Shown here one piece after another: positions 34,782 through 44,000 of a stretch of 64,000 nucleotides of DNA (position 1 is its first letter; each line of letters opens with the position of its first letter). Under the pieces are notes generated by a model, which worked only from the letters and a program-made list of their open reading frames with translations, searched no databases and had not been told where the DNA came from. The stretch comes from Lepas anatifera (Eukaryota > Arthropoda > Thecostraca > Lepadidae): positions 434,001 through 498,000 of the forward strand of contig JAOTON010001488.1 of assembly GCA_034440635.1 (NCBI GenBank), given 5' to 3'. Made by a program: the position numbers and the translations under genes.

Positions 34782-35476
34782 GGGTGGTACATATCTGATA
34801 TCAGTCTGCATTGATGTCAGGCCGCTGACCTGCGCTCTCTATGGTACGCACCTGATTCAGACTAGCAGTTTATTACTGAGCAAATGTTCGAGCTAACCCT
34901 ACCACGGATGCATCACCATGTGTCCACACCGCAATGCACACGGCTTCCCCTTCCTGCCGGTGCCCCCTGTGGGTTTTAGATCCCCTTCCGTGCGCGTGTG
35001 TGTGACCACGGTGATTTCTATGACCCTACTTCTCCCCATGTTGAAAACGTATGGTTGTGAGTAGTTTTAGTCGTGTCCATGACGACCCCGCCCCCTTCCC
35101 CTCACCCTGTATACCCTGTGGTAACGTCCTGCGCGTGTCTGTGTATCTGTGGCGACACATCTGTCCCGTTCCCTGAGTACCCAGTGTCTTGTTCGCACCT
35201 CATGTCTGTGTGTTGCTGAGTAGGTGTCCATGGCGACCCCCTCACTCCAGTATTCCCTGTGGTAACTTCCTGCGCGTGTTCGTGTATCGGTGGCGACATC
35301 TATGACCCGCTCCCTGAGAACCTGGTGGCGTATTCAGACCCTGTCCGTGTTCGCCAGGCGTGCACGCCGGCGGGTGCGGGGACGCCACTGTTCGTCTGCG
35401 ACCCGCTCTTGTCTTCCAGACCCATCACGCTGATATGTTTCTGGGCGCCGTGGAGTCAGCGCTGGCTGAGCTGTAG
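17088..35476 (+). CDS. ABAT: 4-aminobutyrate aminotransferase, mitochondrial; eleven coding exons, one single-base frameshift
   Basis: Transfers the amino group of GABA to 2-oxoglutarate, giving succinate semialdehyde and glutamate in the mitochondrial matrix (PLP enzyme, class III aminotransferase). Exons: 17088-17154, 18527-18639, 19172-19339, 21134-21214, 24322-24413, 26602-26877, 32579-32716, 32927-33084, 33720-33837, 34209-34359, 35358-35476. All junctions are GT-AG and phases agree throughout. The length is about 493 residues; the human precursor is 500. Seen: a Ser/Arg-rich transit peptide; [19 protein letters not shown] with the two cysteines that hold the [2Fe-2S] cluster in mammalian enzyme; [49 protein letters not shown] with the PLP lysine; and a complete C-terminus ([16 protein letters not shown]). 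Odd: one C appears to be missing at 26804-26807 in exon 6, shifting the frame mid-exon, while both sides stay strongly conserved. Confidence 0.95.
18250..18530 (+). repeat. Three diverged ~70-120-bp tandem copies ending at the ABAT exon 2 acceptor
   Basis: Each copy contains a version of TTTTGGCCGCTTCTTGACGG followed by GGTGCTGTACCACTGTGCGG, with starts near 18266, 18340 and 18485. The last copy supplies the acceptor used here. The earlier copies contain similar but altered CAG sites. Confidence 0.7.
18527..18639 (+). CDS. ABAT: ABAT coding exon 2
   Basis: It encodes a linker and then [19 protein letters not shown], matching the [18 protein letters not shown] start of the mature vertebrate enzyme. 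The acceptor follows CTGTGCGGCAG and the donor is GTGCGC. The 70 bp around its acceptor is the last of three diverged tandem copies (from about 18255). Confidence 0.85.
19172..19339 (+). CDS. ABAT: ABAT coding exon 3
   Basis: It encodes [20 protein letters not shown] then [20 protein letters not shown], closely matching [20 protein letters not shown] of the human enzyme. The acceptor follows CGTGCCGGCAG and the donor is GTCAGT, phase 0. Confidence 0.92.
19340..21133 (+). other. ABAT intron 3, with a run of short hairpins at 20270-20430
   Basis: No coding signal is seen. From about 20270 to 20430 several short perfect inverted repeats follow each other, the best being GGGTCTTT/AAAGACCC at 20342-20359 and GCTAAAACAA/TTGTTTTAGC at 20365-20386. 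Confidence 0.6.
21134..21214 (+). CDS. ABAT: ABAT coding exon 4, donor opens a 2.8-kb minisatellite
   Basis: It encodes [20 protein letters not shown] then LRSTLLS (human FVNRPALGILPPENF). The acceptor follows CGTCGTCACCAG. The donor GTGAGTCTCC is also the first part of the tandem repeat that fills the following intron. Confidence 0.88.
21215..24042 (+). repeat. 2.8-kb minisatellite filling ABAT intron 4
   Basis: About 85-90 units of roughly 31-34 bp, core CCACCCTTCTGTYAGTGCAG followed by TCTCC and a C-rich stretch. Two main variants alternate irregularly (CCACCCCCT and CTCCCGTT in the C-rich part), along with T/C at the Y position and rare GGCAG or CGGTG changes. It begins at the donor itself, where GTGAGTCTCC stands in the place of GTGCAGTCTCC in the repeats. 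All long open frames here on both strands are repeat artefacts. Confidence 0.96.
24322..24413 (+). CDS. ABAT: ABAT coding exon 5, [2Fe-2S] cysteines
   Basis: It encodes [20 protein letters not shown] then [11 protein letters not shown]. The CGSC pair corresponds to the cluster-binding cysteines of mammalian GABA transaminase. The acceptor follows TTTTGGTTCAG and the donor is GTGAGG, phase 2. Confidence 0.93.
24826..25604. mobile_element. TTAA-flanked MITE in ABAT intron 5
   Basis: The left end TTAAAGGGAGATACGCGAAA is matched in inverse orientation by TTTCGCATATCTCCCTTTAA at the right end, 779 bp in all, both ends carrying TTAA as piggyBac-type target sites do. It has no transposase ORF. Confidence 0.82.
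26602..26877 (+). CDS. ABAT: ABAT coding exon 6, contains a one-base frameshift
   Basis: It encodes [20 protein letters not shown], then [20 protein letters not shown] and [12 protein letters not shown] in one frame, then [20 protein letters not shown] in another. The switch falls at 26804-26807, where one C is missing relative to the family. The acceptor follows GCTTTCTCCAG and the donor is GTGAGT. Confidence 0.92.
27399..29100 (+). pseudogene. Decayed LINE in ABAT intron 6 (ORF1-like part and endonuclease remnant)
   Basis: From 28757 the translation gives [20 protein letters not shown], then [10 protein letters not shown], then after a stop and frame change [17 protein letters not shown] and [20 protein letters not shown]. 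This is the apurinic-type endonuclease domain of non-LTR retrotransposons (QETW and GRPYGGLAI motifs). Upstream, from ATG 27399, a heptad-like segment ([20 protein letters not shown]) and a charged tail ([18 protein letters not shown]) may be its ORF1. Reverse transcriptase is absent, and several stops show that the copy is dead. Confidence 0.7.
29959..30187 (+). mobile_element. tRNA-derived SINE with 8-bp target duplication
   Basis: AAAAGTGA occurs at 29959-29966 and again at 30180-30187. Inside are a box A-like TGGTGCAGTCGGCTAGCGC, a box B-like GGGATCGAGACC, and an A-rich tail just before the right duplication. The left flank is part of the AGGTCA-rich repeat (29720-29950). Confidence 0.8.
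30437..30887. mobile_element. MITE with AAGGGAATGTGGCACCTT ends
   Basis: AAGGGAATGTGGCACCTT near 30437 is repeated exactly in inverse orientation near 30869-30886, giving a ~450-bp element in ABAT intron 6 with no coding capacity. The outermost AAGGGA bases resemble those of the MITE at 24826. Confidence 0.78.
31590..31960. repeat. Degenerate (GACTCAACTC) tract
   Basis: Many copies of ACTCAACTC, TTGACTCA and GAGTCAACT in both orientations, mixed with unrelated bases. It has no ORF and lies in ABAT intron 6. Confidence 0.7.
32579..32716 (+). CDS. ABAT: ABAT coding exon 7
   Basis: It encodes [20 protein letters not shown] then [20 protein letters not shown] and QKIARK. The acceptor follows GGCTCTTTTCAG and the donor is GTTAGT, phase 0. 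Confidence 0.94.
32927..33084 (+). CDS. ABAT: ABAT coding exon 8, PLP lysine
   Basis: It encodes [20 protein letters not shown] then [20 protein letters not shown] and [11 protein letters not shown]. The second K of SKK is the Schiff-base lysine position. The cysteine in QTGCGVTG is two residues earlier than the one in human QTGGGCTG. The acceptor follows ACCGCCGACAG and the donor is GTGAGG, phase 2. Confidence 0.93.
33185..33340. repeat. ATC/ATG trinucleotide microsatellite in ABAT intron 8
   Basis: Imperfect AATAAT, then near-pure ATCATC over about 150 bp. The Met-rich and Ile-rich open frames on either strand are artefacts. Confidence 0.95.
33720..33837 (+). CDS. ABAT: ABAT coding exon 9
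   Basis: It encodes [20 protein letters not shown] then [20 protein letters not shown] (human [20 protein letters not shown]). The acceptor follows CATTCCGCAG and the donor is GTCAGG, phase 0. Confidence 0.93.
34209..34359 (+). CDS. ABAT: ABAT coding exon 10
   Basis: It encodes [20 protein letters not shown] then [20 protein letters not shown] and [10 protein letters not shown] (human [20 protein letters not shown]). The acceptor follows GACCCTCCCAG and the donor is GTGGGA, phase 1. Confidence 0.93.
34490..34785. mobile_element. Second foldback between (TA)n tracts
   Basis: The tracts at about 34492-34544 and 34722-34775 are (TA)n. Between them, ATAAGTTATAGACTGTTGTA near 34615 is answered by its inverse near 34720 through the arm containing TTTTGCAGCTTTGGA, with a short T-rich centre. 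The part 34545-34610 is not in the hairpin. It lies in ABAT intron 10. Confidence 0.75.
34980..35357 (+). repeat. ~157-bp tandem duplication ending near the ABAT exon 11 acceptor
   Basis: Two clear copies, starting near 35075 and 35226, share GTGTCCATGRCGACCCC, CCCTGTGGTAACNTCCTGCG and CGACATCTATGACCCGCTCC-like segments; a weaker third begins near 34985. The last copy runs to within about 30 bp of the acceptor at 35357. Confidence 0.75.
35358..35476 (+). CDS. ABAT: ABAT coding exon 11, C-terminus and stop
   Basis: It encodes [20 protein letters not shown] then [18 protein letters not shown] and TAG (human [25 protein letters not shown]). The acceptor follows GTGTTCGCCAG, and phase 1 is completed correctly. 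Two tandem copies of a ~157-bp unit lie immediately upstream. No clear AATAAA was found in the next few hundred bases. Confidence 0.93.
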
Positions 35477-38400
35477 CGAGGATATAACGCAGCTTTAACT
35501 GGATGTAACGCTTGGTGCTTCTGGTCGGTTTTCGGTCCTTTAAATGGCTGCTTAACTCAGGAAACATCGCATTCGCTGGAGACTTTGACATGAAAGCTTT
35601 AGTTTGGAAATTGTCTATTTGGGTGAATGCCTTTATCATCCCCTCCCCTCTGGATCTGCCAGCGGCTTTCTGGAAACATTGGGGGAGGGGGGTGGAACTG
35701 CTCTGTTCTTCCAGTCCTGCTTGACCATGCTCTGTTTAGTATCGTCGGCTCCCACTGGATGGAATTGTGAGGTGTTTTCTTACCTTTGAGCCATTCGAGG
35801 CTGTTGGTACCACCCATAACGACTGCTAAATGTAGTTTTTAATGTTACTCGGCCTTCAGTGGTCTCAGAGAGAGGGGGCGGGGGTAGCCAGTGATGTTTA
35901 TTTTCAGCATGGATAGCCACGCCTGTCACGAGACCTGACGTTTTTTTCGCATACTATCTTTGGGGACAGGGAATGGGAACAACAGCTGAATTATAAGCGT
36001 TTGAGATAATATGATATTAATAGGACATCCTGGGGGACCCATGCGATGTTATTTTAAAGCTAAGGGCTTGTAGAACGTGGTATCCGTTGCAGAAAAGAAG
36101 GCGGAAAACTAATCGTCTTGGTTTCTATTGCGGTATATTTACCGACGAAGGATTGTTCTGGAGACCACACGCTTGGGCTGGACCCGGACAGTGTTCGGAT
36201 ATTTGAAGTACAATGTAGGCAGATAGATAACATGCCACTGCTCTAATCGCGTTTTTTTGCCGAGTGGGTTGTGCTGTTTAACAGTCGGTGTTCGGTTGGG
36301 ATGCTTTACACGTCCAGGGGCGCTGATGCTGGTGTTGTGCAGTTGCGGTAGACGATGCTGCTCAATTTAGACGGTGCTGCCACGTCGCTACAATCCTTGG
36401 GATTTTGAGGTACCGTGGCGAGACACGCGCACAGTTCAGTTGCAATGCGTTTTGCCTGTGGCTGTTGCCAGACGCCGCAAGCTGCTAGCGGATATTCCAG
36501 TTGGAAATGTAAGTTAGGTCTGTTGGATTCGCTTTTTTGTTTTATATTTGGTTCTAGATATATCTGCATTGGTGTTTTGGCCGGTAGACATTAGCTGCGA
36601 ATGTAACACTGGTGTGTTGAAATGATGGGTTCTCCCCTCGAGAAGGGCGCTGGCCGATGGTCTTAGGTCATTTGACGCCTGAGGCTGAATAGACGCATAA
36701 TTTTGCAACGCTGTTAAACTCACGGTGGTGCACGGGCTACAACGGGCGGTTGACACTGCTGTATTACCGTGGGTCTGGATTGCGCGAGGATATTGTGTTT
36801 TTTGTCACAACGCAAATCTGCTTGGCTGCAAATGTCCAATCAAGTGCAACGCGCTTCTAAATATTTGTCATGTCGTCATGTCTCCCTAGTCGTAGATGTG
36901 ATAGTCAATGGAAGTATTAGAAATAGTCATGTTAGCGTTGATGTAGTCTGTCGTTGAACTTGTCTTCCAGTACGTGTGTGGTATAATTGGGCTGTACCTT
37001 CAAGAATGCCAGTACCTGTATACTACGGGCTGTAGAGTTTTGCGGTAGTGTGGTCTTTTGGGTGGAATAACCCAGTCTAATATAGATAAGATAGTTGTAG
37101 TGAATTGTGGGATAGTTTAAATCTGACTCATCTTACCAGGATAAACGTTGGATAGTCACTAGGATGGGAATTCCGCTCCTTGTAAGTTCAGTCATAAAGT
37201 AGTTGTATTTGAGTATATAAGTAATACCGTTGTCCGATGTCATTCCAGTGTTGTGGGTAGCCCAGCATGCAATCTGTGATGTTGTATCGGTGCTCTTGGG
37301 CGAGGTGGTGCTGGAAATGAAGGTTTTTACAATAGTTGATTCGGACTGTGATTGGGTTGGTTATGATGGCTTTCGGTCCTGTGAGATTTGCGTGCAATGA
37401 AAATATGGCGTGTCGCAATGTAATGGTTTTCTGCGCGCGCTGCTGTGATTTTTATCATTTTGATAGGTGGACTAGAGGCTCAAGTTATTGACGATTTAAT
37501 CGTTTTTTGGAGCGTGGCTCCTCAAACTGGCCCCTCTTATTTTCTGTTTTCGGCTCTATTTTTATTGTCGCTGATGCCTAGTTGGTGCTTGTGAGTTTAA
37601 TTACGGGCATGGTTCGGTTGGAGTTGGTTTGGGACGTTTGGGATGTGCTAGCGACCAGCAGGAGCGTGGGGTGATGTTAGTGTCAACGCACAAGCATATT
37701 TTCGTCTTCCAGCGTGTTGTTGTCTTCCCTCGCGGGTGGTGCCGATTCTAACGTGTTTGACATCCAATCTGGGCCTACATCGCAGCTCACGCCTGTTGGC
37801 AGGCGGAGCAGCTAGTATGTTTCAATTCAATCACGCAGGTGTATAACGAGGGCTTCTGGTGGCTTGGAGACGGAAGCTTGCCGTGGTTTTACGGTAATAA
37901 TGATTTTGTAACGGAATATCAGTGTGGCTTGGAATCATCGGAGGTTTTCCAAACTCGCGTGTTTGGTTTCCAGGGATACGGAGTGGTAATGCTAACACTC
38001 ATTTTAGTGTTGCTCATTGCGAAATATTGTGACCTTTGGTGGTGTGTATCTTAAGGAAAATAAACAAGTAGCAGAGTACCCATTGCCATATTCATGGCTT
38101 TGTGTTCGAATCTGTGCTCAATCTTTTTGCGCATGAAGAAGCTAATCCCGTGAAATTAAAACATGTGAAATTATCTCATACCTAGCACCGAAATCCGCCC
38201 AGCATAATTTTCTGCCTGAACTGATCTAAGGGGGGGGCGAAGGGGCCGTGTCCCAATTAAAGCTCAAGATAGTATGTTTATCCCCCAAAGCACCAAGTTT
38301 ACACTTTTTGTGTGAAAAGATAGCATGTTTTTTATTTTTTATAAATTTAGCTCCCCCAAACGCTGGTTTCGTCCCTCGGTAAAGTTCCTCCTGGATCTGC

Positions 38401-38680
38401 CAATGGGCCCAGGCCTAATGGACATGCCAATTTGCTCTTCGATGTGTTAACCTGTGCGCATGCGCGCCGGATGACTATGTGTTGTGCCGATGCCAGCCAA
38501 GTAGTGGAACGACTCCAAGCTCGATGAGTTTTTCACGACTCAAACATTGTGAAAGTCCTGCCTTGTGGTTTGGCGCCTGTATTTCATTATTCGCTGCTCA
38601 TTTTCATCCCTAGCCCACTGCAAAGCGTGTCGCTCGCATCCACCTTGGACAACCCTCCACTCCTCCAGTGCGTGACACAC
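35477..38680. other. ABAT downstream region
   Basis: No gene is supported. The plus strand between 36190 and 38050 is noticeably rich in G and T, without conserved coding content. MITE ends with GGATCTGCC lie near 35655 and 38395. Confidence 0.4.
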
Positions 38681-38685
38681 ATTTC

Positions 38686-38892
38686 CCACCATTTTCGGGG
38701 GATGCGTGGCTCGGTGGATAGCGTACTTGTATTCTGGGTCACGGGTCCCGGGTTCAAGTCCCGACAGAGCCTCTGAATAAGTTGATCTGGTCCCACAACG
38801 ACCCTGCAGCAGGGTAAAAGAGTTCGCGACAACGTATAACCGTGGTAGTTGTTGCGTCGTTAAAACCAAACTATTATTATTCCACCATTTTC
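38686..38892 (+). mobile_element. tRNA-derived SINE with 11-bp target duplication
   Basis: CCACCATTTTC is found at 38686-38696 and 38882-38892. The body starts with a tRNA-like head with box A TGGCTCGGTGG and box B GGTTCAAGTCC, and ends with the tail TATTATTATT. The copy is well preserved at its ends. Confidence 0.9.
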
Positions 38893-39489
38893 TGTTTTTG
38901 CAGCAGCCTTGGCGGGCCTCACTTTTACCCGTACCGCCCTCGTTCACCTCCCGGCGTCTTCTGCTTTGTGGTTGGATGTCCCCATTTCACGATTGGCCGC
39001 CCTTTCAGCCTTAGATCGCCCCACTACAACGTACACCGCCCTCAGCTGTCATTGGTAACACGTTCGGTGTCAGATTTTGCTCAGTTACCACCCAGGATCC
39101 CCCAGGGCGCACTCATGCAACTGGTATCATTTATTGGTATTGTCGAGGTGCTTTTTTCGCTTTCTCATCATAGAAAGGTTGTGTCCAGACTAAAAGGAAA
39201 AAAATATTAGGTCATATGTGCGAGAAGGATCCAGAGAGTCGGGTAGGAAAACCAGCAGAACTTTACTTGCGTCCCATACAAATTTATAGAGTCCAAAAAA
39301 CGTTTCCCTCATTTAGAATAGTGTGGATTTTCATTATCCACTTGGAGCGGACAGGGCGTACTGGGAACAGAAACTGACCCTCAAAATCTCAAATCCGTCC
39401 GTGGGTCAATTCGACTTCCAAAAGACGTCCAGATAGAGACGCCCTATTTCATTGGTATTTGTTTGAAACATTAATGACCACGTTTCAGG

Positions 39490-40040
39490 GGCGTGGTCGA
39501 GGGGGCGGCAAGGGCGCCCCCCGCCCCCAGAGCTCAAAGGGCCTCTTGAGGAAACCAGCTGCGTAAAGCGCAGCCCGCCCGCACTATGTTCTGTGTTCAA
39601 CCGTGAAACCTCACATCAGAGAGGGCCCTCATAAGCCCTCTCCAGCACTCCATTCTGTGACAAGCAGGGCCCTTTTTACCCTTCAGAACCATTTGTAAAA
39701 AGGTGTCCTTTTTATTACTAGGGACCCGGGCTCCCTGTTCACAGAAGGACCCTTTCTGATCATGCGGGCCCTCTTTAACCGATAAAGCCACGATGGCCAG
39801 GGGGATTACTTGGGCAACAGCACCCGGTGCGACTTGCAAACCGTCAGGGCTTTGTCGCGCCAGCTGGGTCCTGTTTCAGTGAGAACGCCATTGTGGCTAG
39901 CAAGGACCTTTAAATATATAAGGACAATTCTGACTTTCAGGACGCCCTTTAACTAGAGCATCCTGTTAACTTGTAGTACCGACTGTTCCCTGTAGGGCTC
40001 TCGAGACAAGCGTCCTTTATCGCCACTCTCCAGCGCTATA
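39490..40040 (+). repeat. Degenerate minisatellite of GGGCCC-type units
   Basis: Loose ~25-35-bp units each carry GGGCCCT or GGACCCT followed by T/A-rich bases (for example CAGGGCCCTTTTTACCCTTC and GCGGGCCCTCTTTAACCG). No ORF. It is similar in style to 42180-42420 and 57440-58200. Confidence 0.6.
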
Positions 40041-40689
40041 TCCGCCTATGAGTGAGTGGAGATTCCTAGATCTGGAACAGCGGCTTGGGAAAGTTGGGAA
40101 GTGTCACATGTCTGTTTGCAGACTCACTCCATTTGTTTTAGAAGTTGTTTATGGGCCTCTGGATCGCAGTTTGTGGCTTCTTACATTAGACAAAATGTGC
40201 AGTATCAGTAGCTCTTTATTATCGGTCTGATGCGGGGAACTCCTTGCGTCCTTGATAAAATGTTATCTTCCGTAACGAACTTAGCCAGGTGAGAACAAAC
40301 ATAGTTTTAATATGTATGCAGAAGGGTGTTATTTTCGGTATACAAAAACAACAGTCGAGCTTCATGTTTGAAGCAGATAGTTGTTGAAACGTGGCTCAAA
40401 TGTCTGTGCTATTTTTCATAGAAATCTTCTGATGTAGATTCTATCTTTTAGAACTGCATTTCACTAGTACTTGCTTGTGAGGAGCACAGTCAATAGTTTT
40501 TTATGAACAATGAACATTTGATTTGGGCAGGTCCGGGCCGGGTCAGGCCGCCCGTATATAAAATTGGATTTGATTTTCCTATCCAAGCCACAGTCTTTAC
40601 ACTGATGTTGACTGGTTCTCTTTCAAGTTGAAAGTTAAAGTATCAAAACATTGCTCATAAACTCAAAAGAATCCTGGACAAAAATAAGA

Positions 40690-40785
40690 TCGACAGCCTT
40701 GGAGGGGGGCAAGCGTAGTTATGCACCGAGCTTTTCCGTTTGGAGGGGGGAATGCCTTGTTTGCCCTCCCCTGAATCCGCCACCG
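40690..40785. mobile_element. GGATCC-family MITE fragment just upstream of the P450
   Basis: It holds two GGAGGGGGG stretches and a terminal CCCCTGAATCCGCCACC. It ends about 135 bp before the P450 start codon. Only one terminal repeat is clear. Confidence 0.5.
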
Positions 40786-40884
40786 AATACGGGCCGCGGC
40801 GGCAGCGGACGCGGCACTGACCTTGACGTGACGCCGAGACAAAGCGCGTTAGTCCCGGGCCGGAGAGAGAGGTGCGCGGTGATA

Positions 40885-40918
40885 CCGAGCTGATCAGTTC
40901 AGTCAAACATTTGCCGAC
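40885..40918 (+). promoter_or_regulatory. Possible P450 start-site region
   Basis: GATCAGTTCAGTC at about 40892 contains two TCAGT initiator-like motifs, as in arthropod core promoters, a short distance upstream of ATG 40919. No TATA box is visible 30 bp further up. This is weak evidence only. Confidence 0.25.
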
Positions 40919-41000
40919 ATGTGGCTACTAATATTCTCGCTGATCCTTCTGGCCTACTGCTGGAGAAGATGGTTAATGCATCACAGCAAACTTCCACCGG
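40919..41000 (+). CDS. P450 exon 1, membrane anchor
   Basis: It encodes a hydrophobic anchor followed by a basic stop-transfer segment (RRWLMHHSK) and LPP, ending in phase 1. The donor is GTATGTAG, and two tandem copies of CCGCCGG-RTATGTA follow in the intron. Confidence 0.88.
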
Positions 41001-44000
41001 GTATGTAGAAAGTTGTGTTGCTGATGACTGCCGCCGGGTATGTATAGAGCTGTATGTATGATGACTGCCGCCGGATATGTATAGAACTGTATGGGATGAC
41101 TGCTGCCCTACCAAAGGCAGCATCATTAGGATAAACTGGACCTGTATTTTTACCCTCGTTGTGTGTTTGAAACTGTATGTAGCTTCCAGGATCATTCGAA
41201 AACTGGCTTTAAGCAGAGTAAAAATAAAAATTAAATCAATATAGGTAACAATAGGCCTGCAACGCCCTTTTGATGCAAATAACTTCACACCATTTAATTT
41301 TCAGCCACACAATTCCCCCAAAAATTGGATTAATGCAAAGCCTAGCAATTTACAAGTCCTGTGTATTAATACTTAAGTAAAATATGCATTCAAGCTCCAG
41401 AAATCATTTTTCATGGTTCGAATATGTTGAGATTTTTTCAGAATGCATTTACGAATGACAGCTTTGCACTCAGGACTGAACAGTGGATAATCTTTAAGGT
41501 GTCATTTTGACATCAATCCCACGTGCAACATTATAAATGCACTCTGTTGACGGACAGGTCCGGTCAATATTCCGCTTCTGGGCAGCTGGGAAATGGTCAA
41601 GCTGTACCTGAACAACGGAGACATGTCGGAGATGTTCGCCCGGTTGGGAGCTCGCTATGGACCAGTGGTCTTCACGCGAATCGCCATGGACACACCTCTG
41701 ATCGCCATTCGCACTCATGACGTCATCGAGGTACTTGTTTATTTGTTTGAGATCGTGCCAGAACGCGATGAGCAGATGATCTGAGTTATTGGAGAATTGA
41801 GTGATTCTGATGGGTCAAATTTAACGTTTCCTTTGATTTTCGAGAGGCCATCTGCACTAAAGAGAGATGCATGTTCGTTTTGAATTATTTGCTATCGTCT
41901 CATTTAAGGTTGTCAAATAAGTCAGCTAAAGTCATCAGTGGAATTGTCATGGAGACCCCGACCGCACCATCCGGACGAGTTCATCCCGCAATGACGAGCT
42001 AATTTGGAAGCCAAAGTTAAACGTCCCACAAAGCACCGGGACGGCCACCCCGCTATGGGGCACCCTCTCACCAGTCAGTTGCCAGGCGACCTATGTCGGA
42101 TAAACATTGAATGCCGGAGCGTCTCAGGGGAATCGGTCCAAGCTTTCACTTCAGCTCCCCTGAACAGGAACTGCGTCAGGATTTCGCTCAGGGGGAGGCG
42201 CCCCGAAAAGGGCCCCTGCGACAGCGCCAAAAGGGCCCTGATGGGTAAAAAGCCCTGCTTGTTACGGAATAGTGTGCTGAAGAGGGCTTAAGGGGGCCCT
42301 GTCTGGTATGAGATTTCAAATTTGGCCACAGAGCATAGAGCGAGCGAGCCGCGCTCGCGCGGCCCGTGTCCTCAGGGGGCCCTTTGGGCCTTCAGGGGGG
42401 GCGGTTGTCCCTGCCGCCCCCCTTGGCTACGCCCCTGAATTGCGCGGTTTTTAATGGACCAGAGCCCGACGTTCTACCACCTGAGCTATCGGTGCGACAA
42501 TGCTATTTGTTTCCTTTTGATGTTTTAGGCATTACTTTTCTGATAACATTGCTTGCGAATGTCCCAAAGCACGCTTCTGTCTTGTTACGTCACTAAATTT
42601 TGGCGCAAACCGAGTTATAACTGTTTTACCTGGTTTTGGCATGCTCACGCCCATTGGCGTACCTAGGGGGCATTCCCGTCATGCCCTCCCCCAAAGTGCT
42701 GGAAGGGGGCCAAACTATCTTTTGGCTCCCCGAAGGCCGGATAATTTTTAAGGTGTTCACCCTAGGTCTGTCGAGCAATTAAATCTTCGCCCCCTCCCCC
42801 AGGAGAGCGATCATGTGCTTGGGGAGGTAGCGTATACTGGATCTGTTGAGCACCCAAATCGCACGTCCCACCCCCCCCCCACCCCCCATGAGGAGAGGCG
42901 GATATGAGTTTGCCCCTCTCCAAAATCGGGTCTGCGTCCGTCCCTGCTCACGCATGTATGCTACCTTTCAATGTCACCAATTGCACCAGGGTAAACATAC
43001 TAAATACCATCGGGGATTATAGGTCACACTCAATCATGGTCAATCCGTGTCGCCCGCTCAGAGCAGAGTGTTGTAAGCGTGCATCGGTGGACATAGGAGC
43101 ACCTTTTAAAGGGGGCAAACCAACGTTTTGGGGTGGCTGAATCGAGGAGAAATCGCGGGAACAGTATTTAAAAAATACGGTCAAAATTTGGTACTTTTGA
43201 GGAGGGGGGGTCGAAAGATACTATTCTTGGCTTTGATGGGGCCTCCTTGGATCCGCCATTGTAAGTGTGGGCTAGCATACCAACTGACAGATGTTGGCGC
43301 TCGCATGGAGTTTGACGCGCTTGCGGGAAACAGCCGAAGAAATGCAACTTGAAACGTTTTTCGACAAAACAAAATGGGTGCCCAATTTGTATTTTCGCAT
43401 CAAATGGGAAAGCTGTATGAAATAGGATGCAGGCACCTGGTTTCGTCTGTATTGGAGAAGATTGATACATTTTAGCCCACCATACTGTCTTAGATCCTCG
43501 TGAATATGCCTCTTAAGATCCTCGTGAATATACCTCTTAAATAAACTAAAAATGAAGTTTTATGATGATACAACACCTAGATGTGTGACATTTTGGCCAT
43601 TGTTTTTCAGAAAGCCTCCCAGAACGTGTTGCTCGGAAGCATGGGGCAGCCCTTCTTCAACAAGGTGTCCAACAACTTCAGAAACCTTGGAGTCAGCTTT
43701 AATGATGGCGAGCACAGAATCATGAATAGGAAGTTTCTTAAGCGAGTGCTGTTCAAGCATGCGTACCAGGAAAAATACCTTGAAATTCAAACTAACTATG
43801 AATCCGGCATAGCTGTGAAAATGATTCGGGCTAGCAAGGGAAAACCATTCGACCTCAAAGATGTTATGACTCTTGCGAACAATACCTCGTTCAAGATCAT
43901 ATTTGGGGACCGGTTTGCGCCGAATGACGCCCGCATTTCGCAATTGAAGCGTCAAATTGCCAGCATATTTCTGTCTGTGGTCAAAACGCAAACGTTTCTA

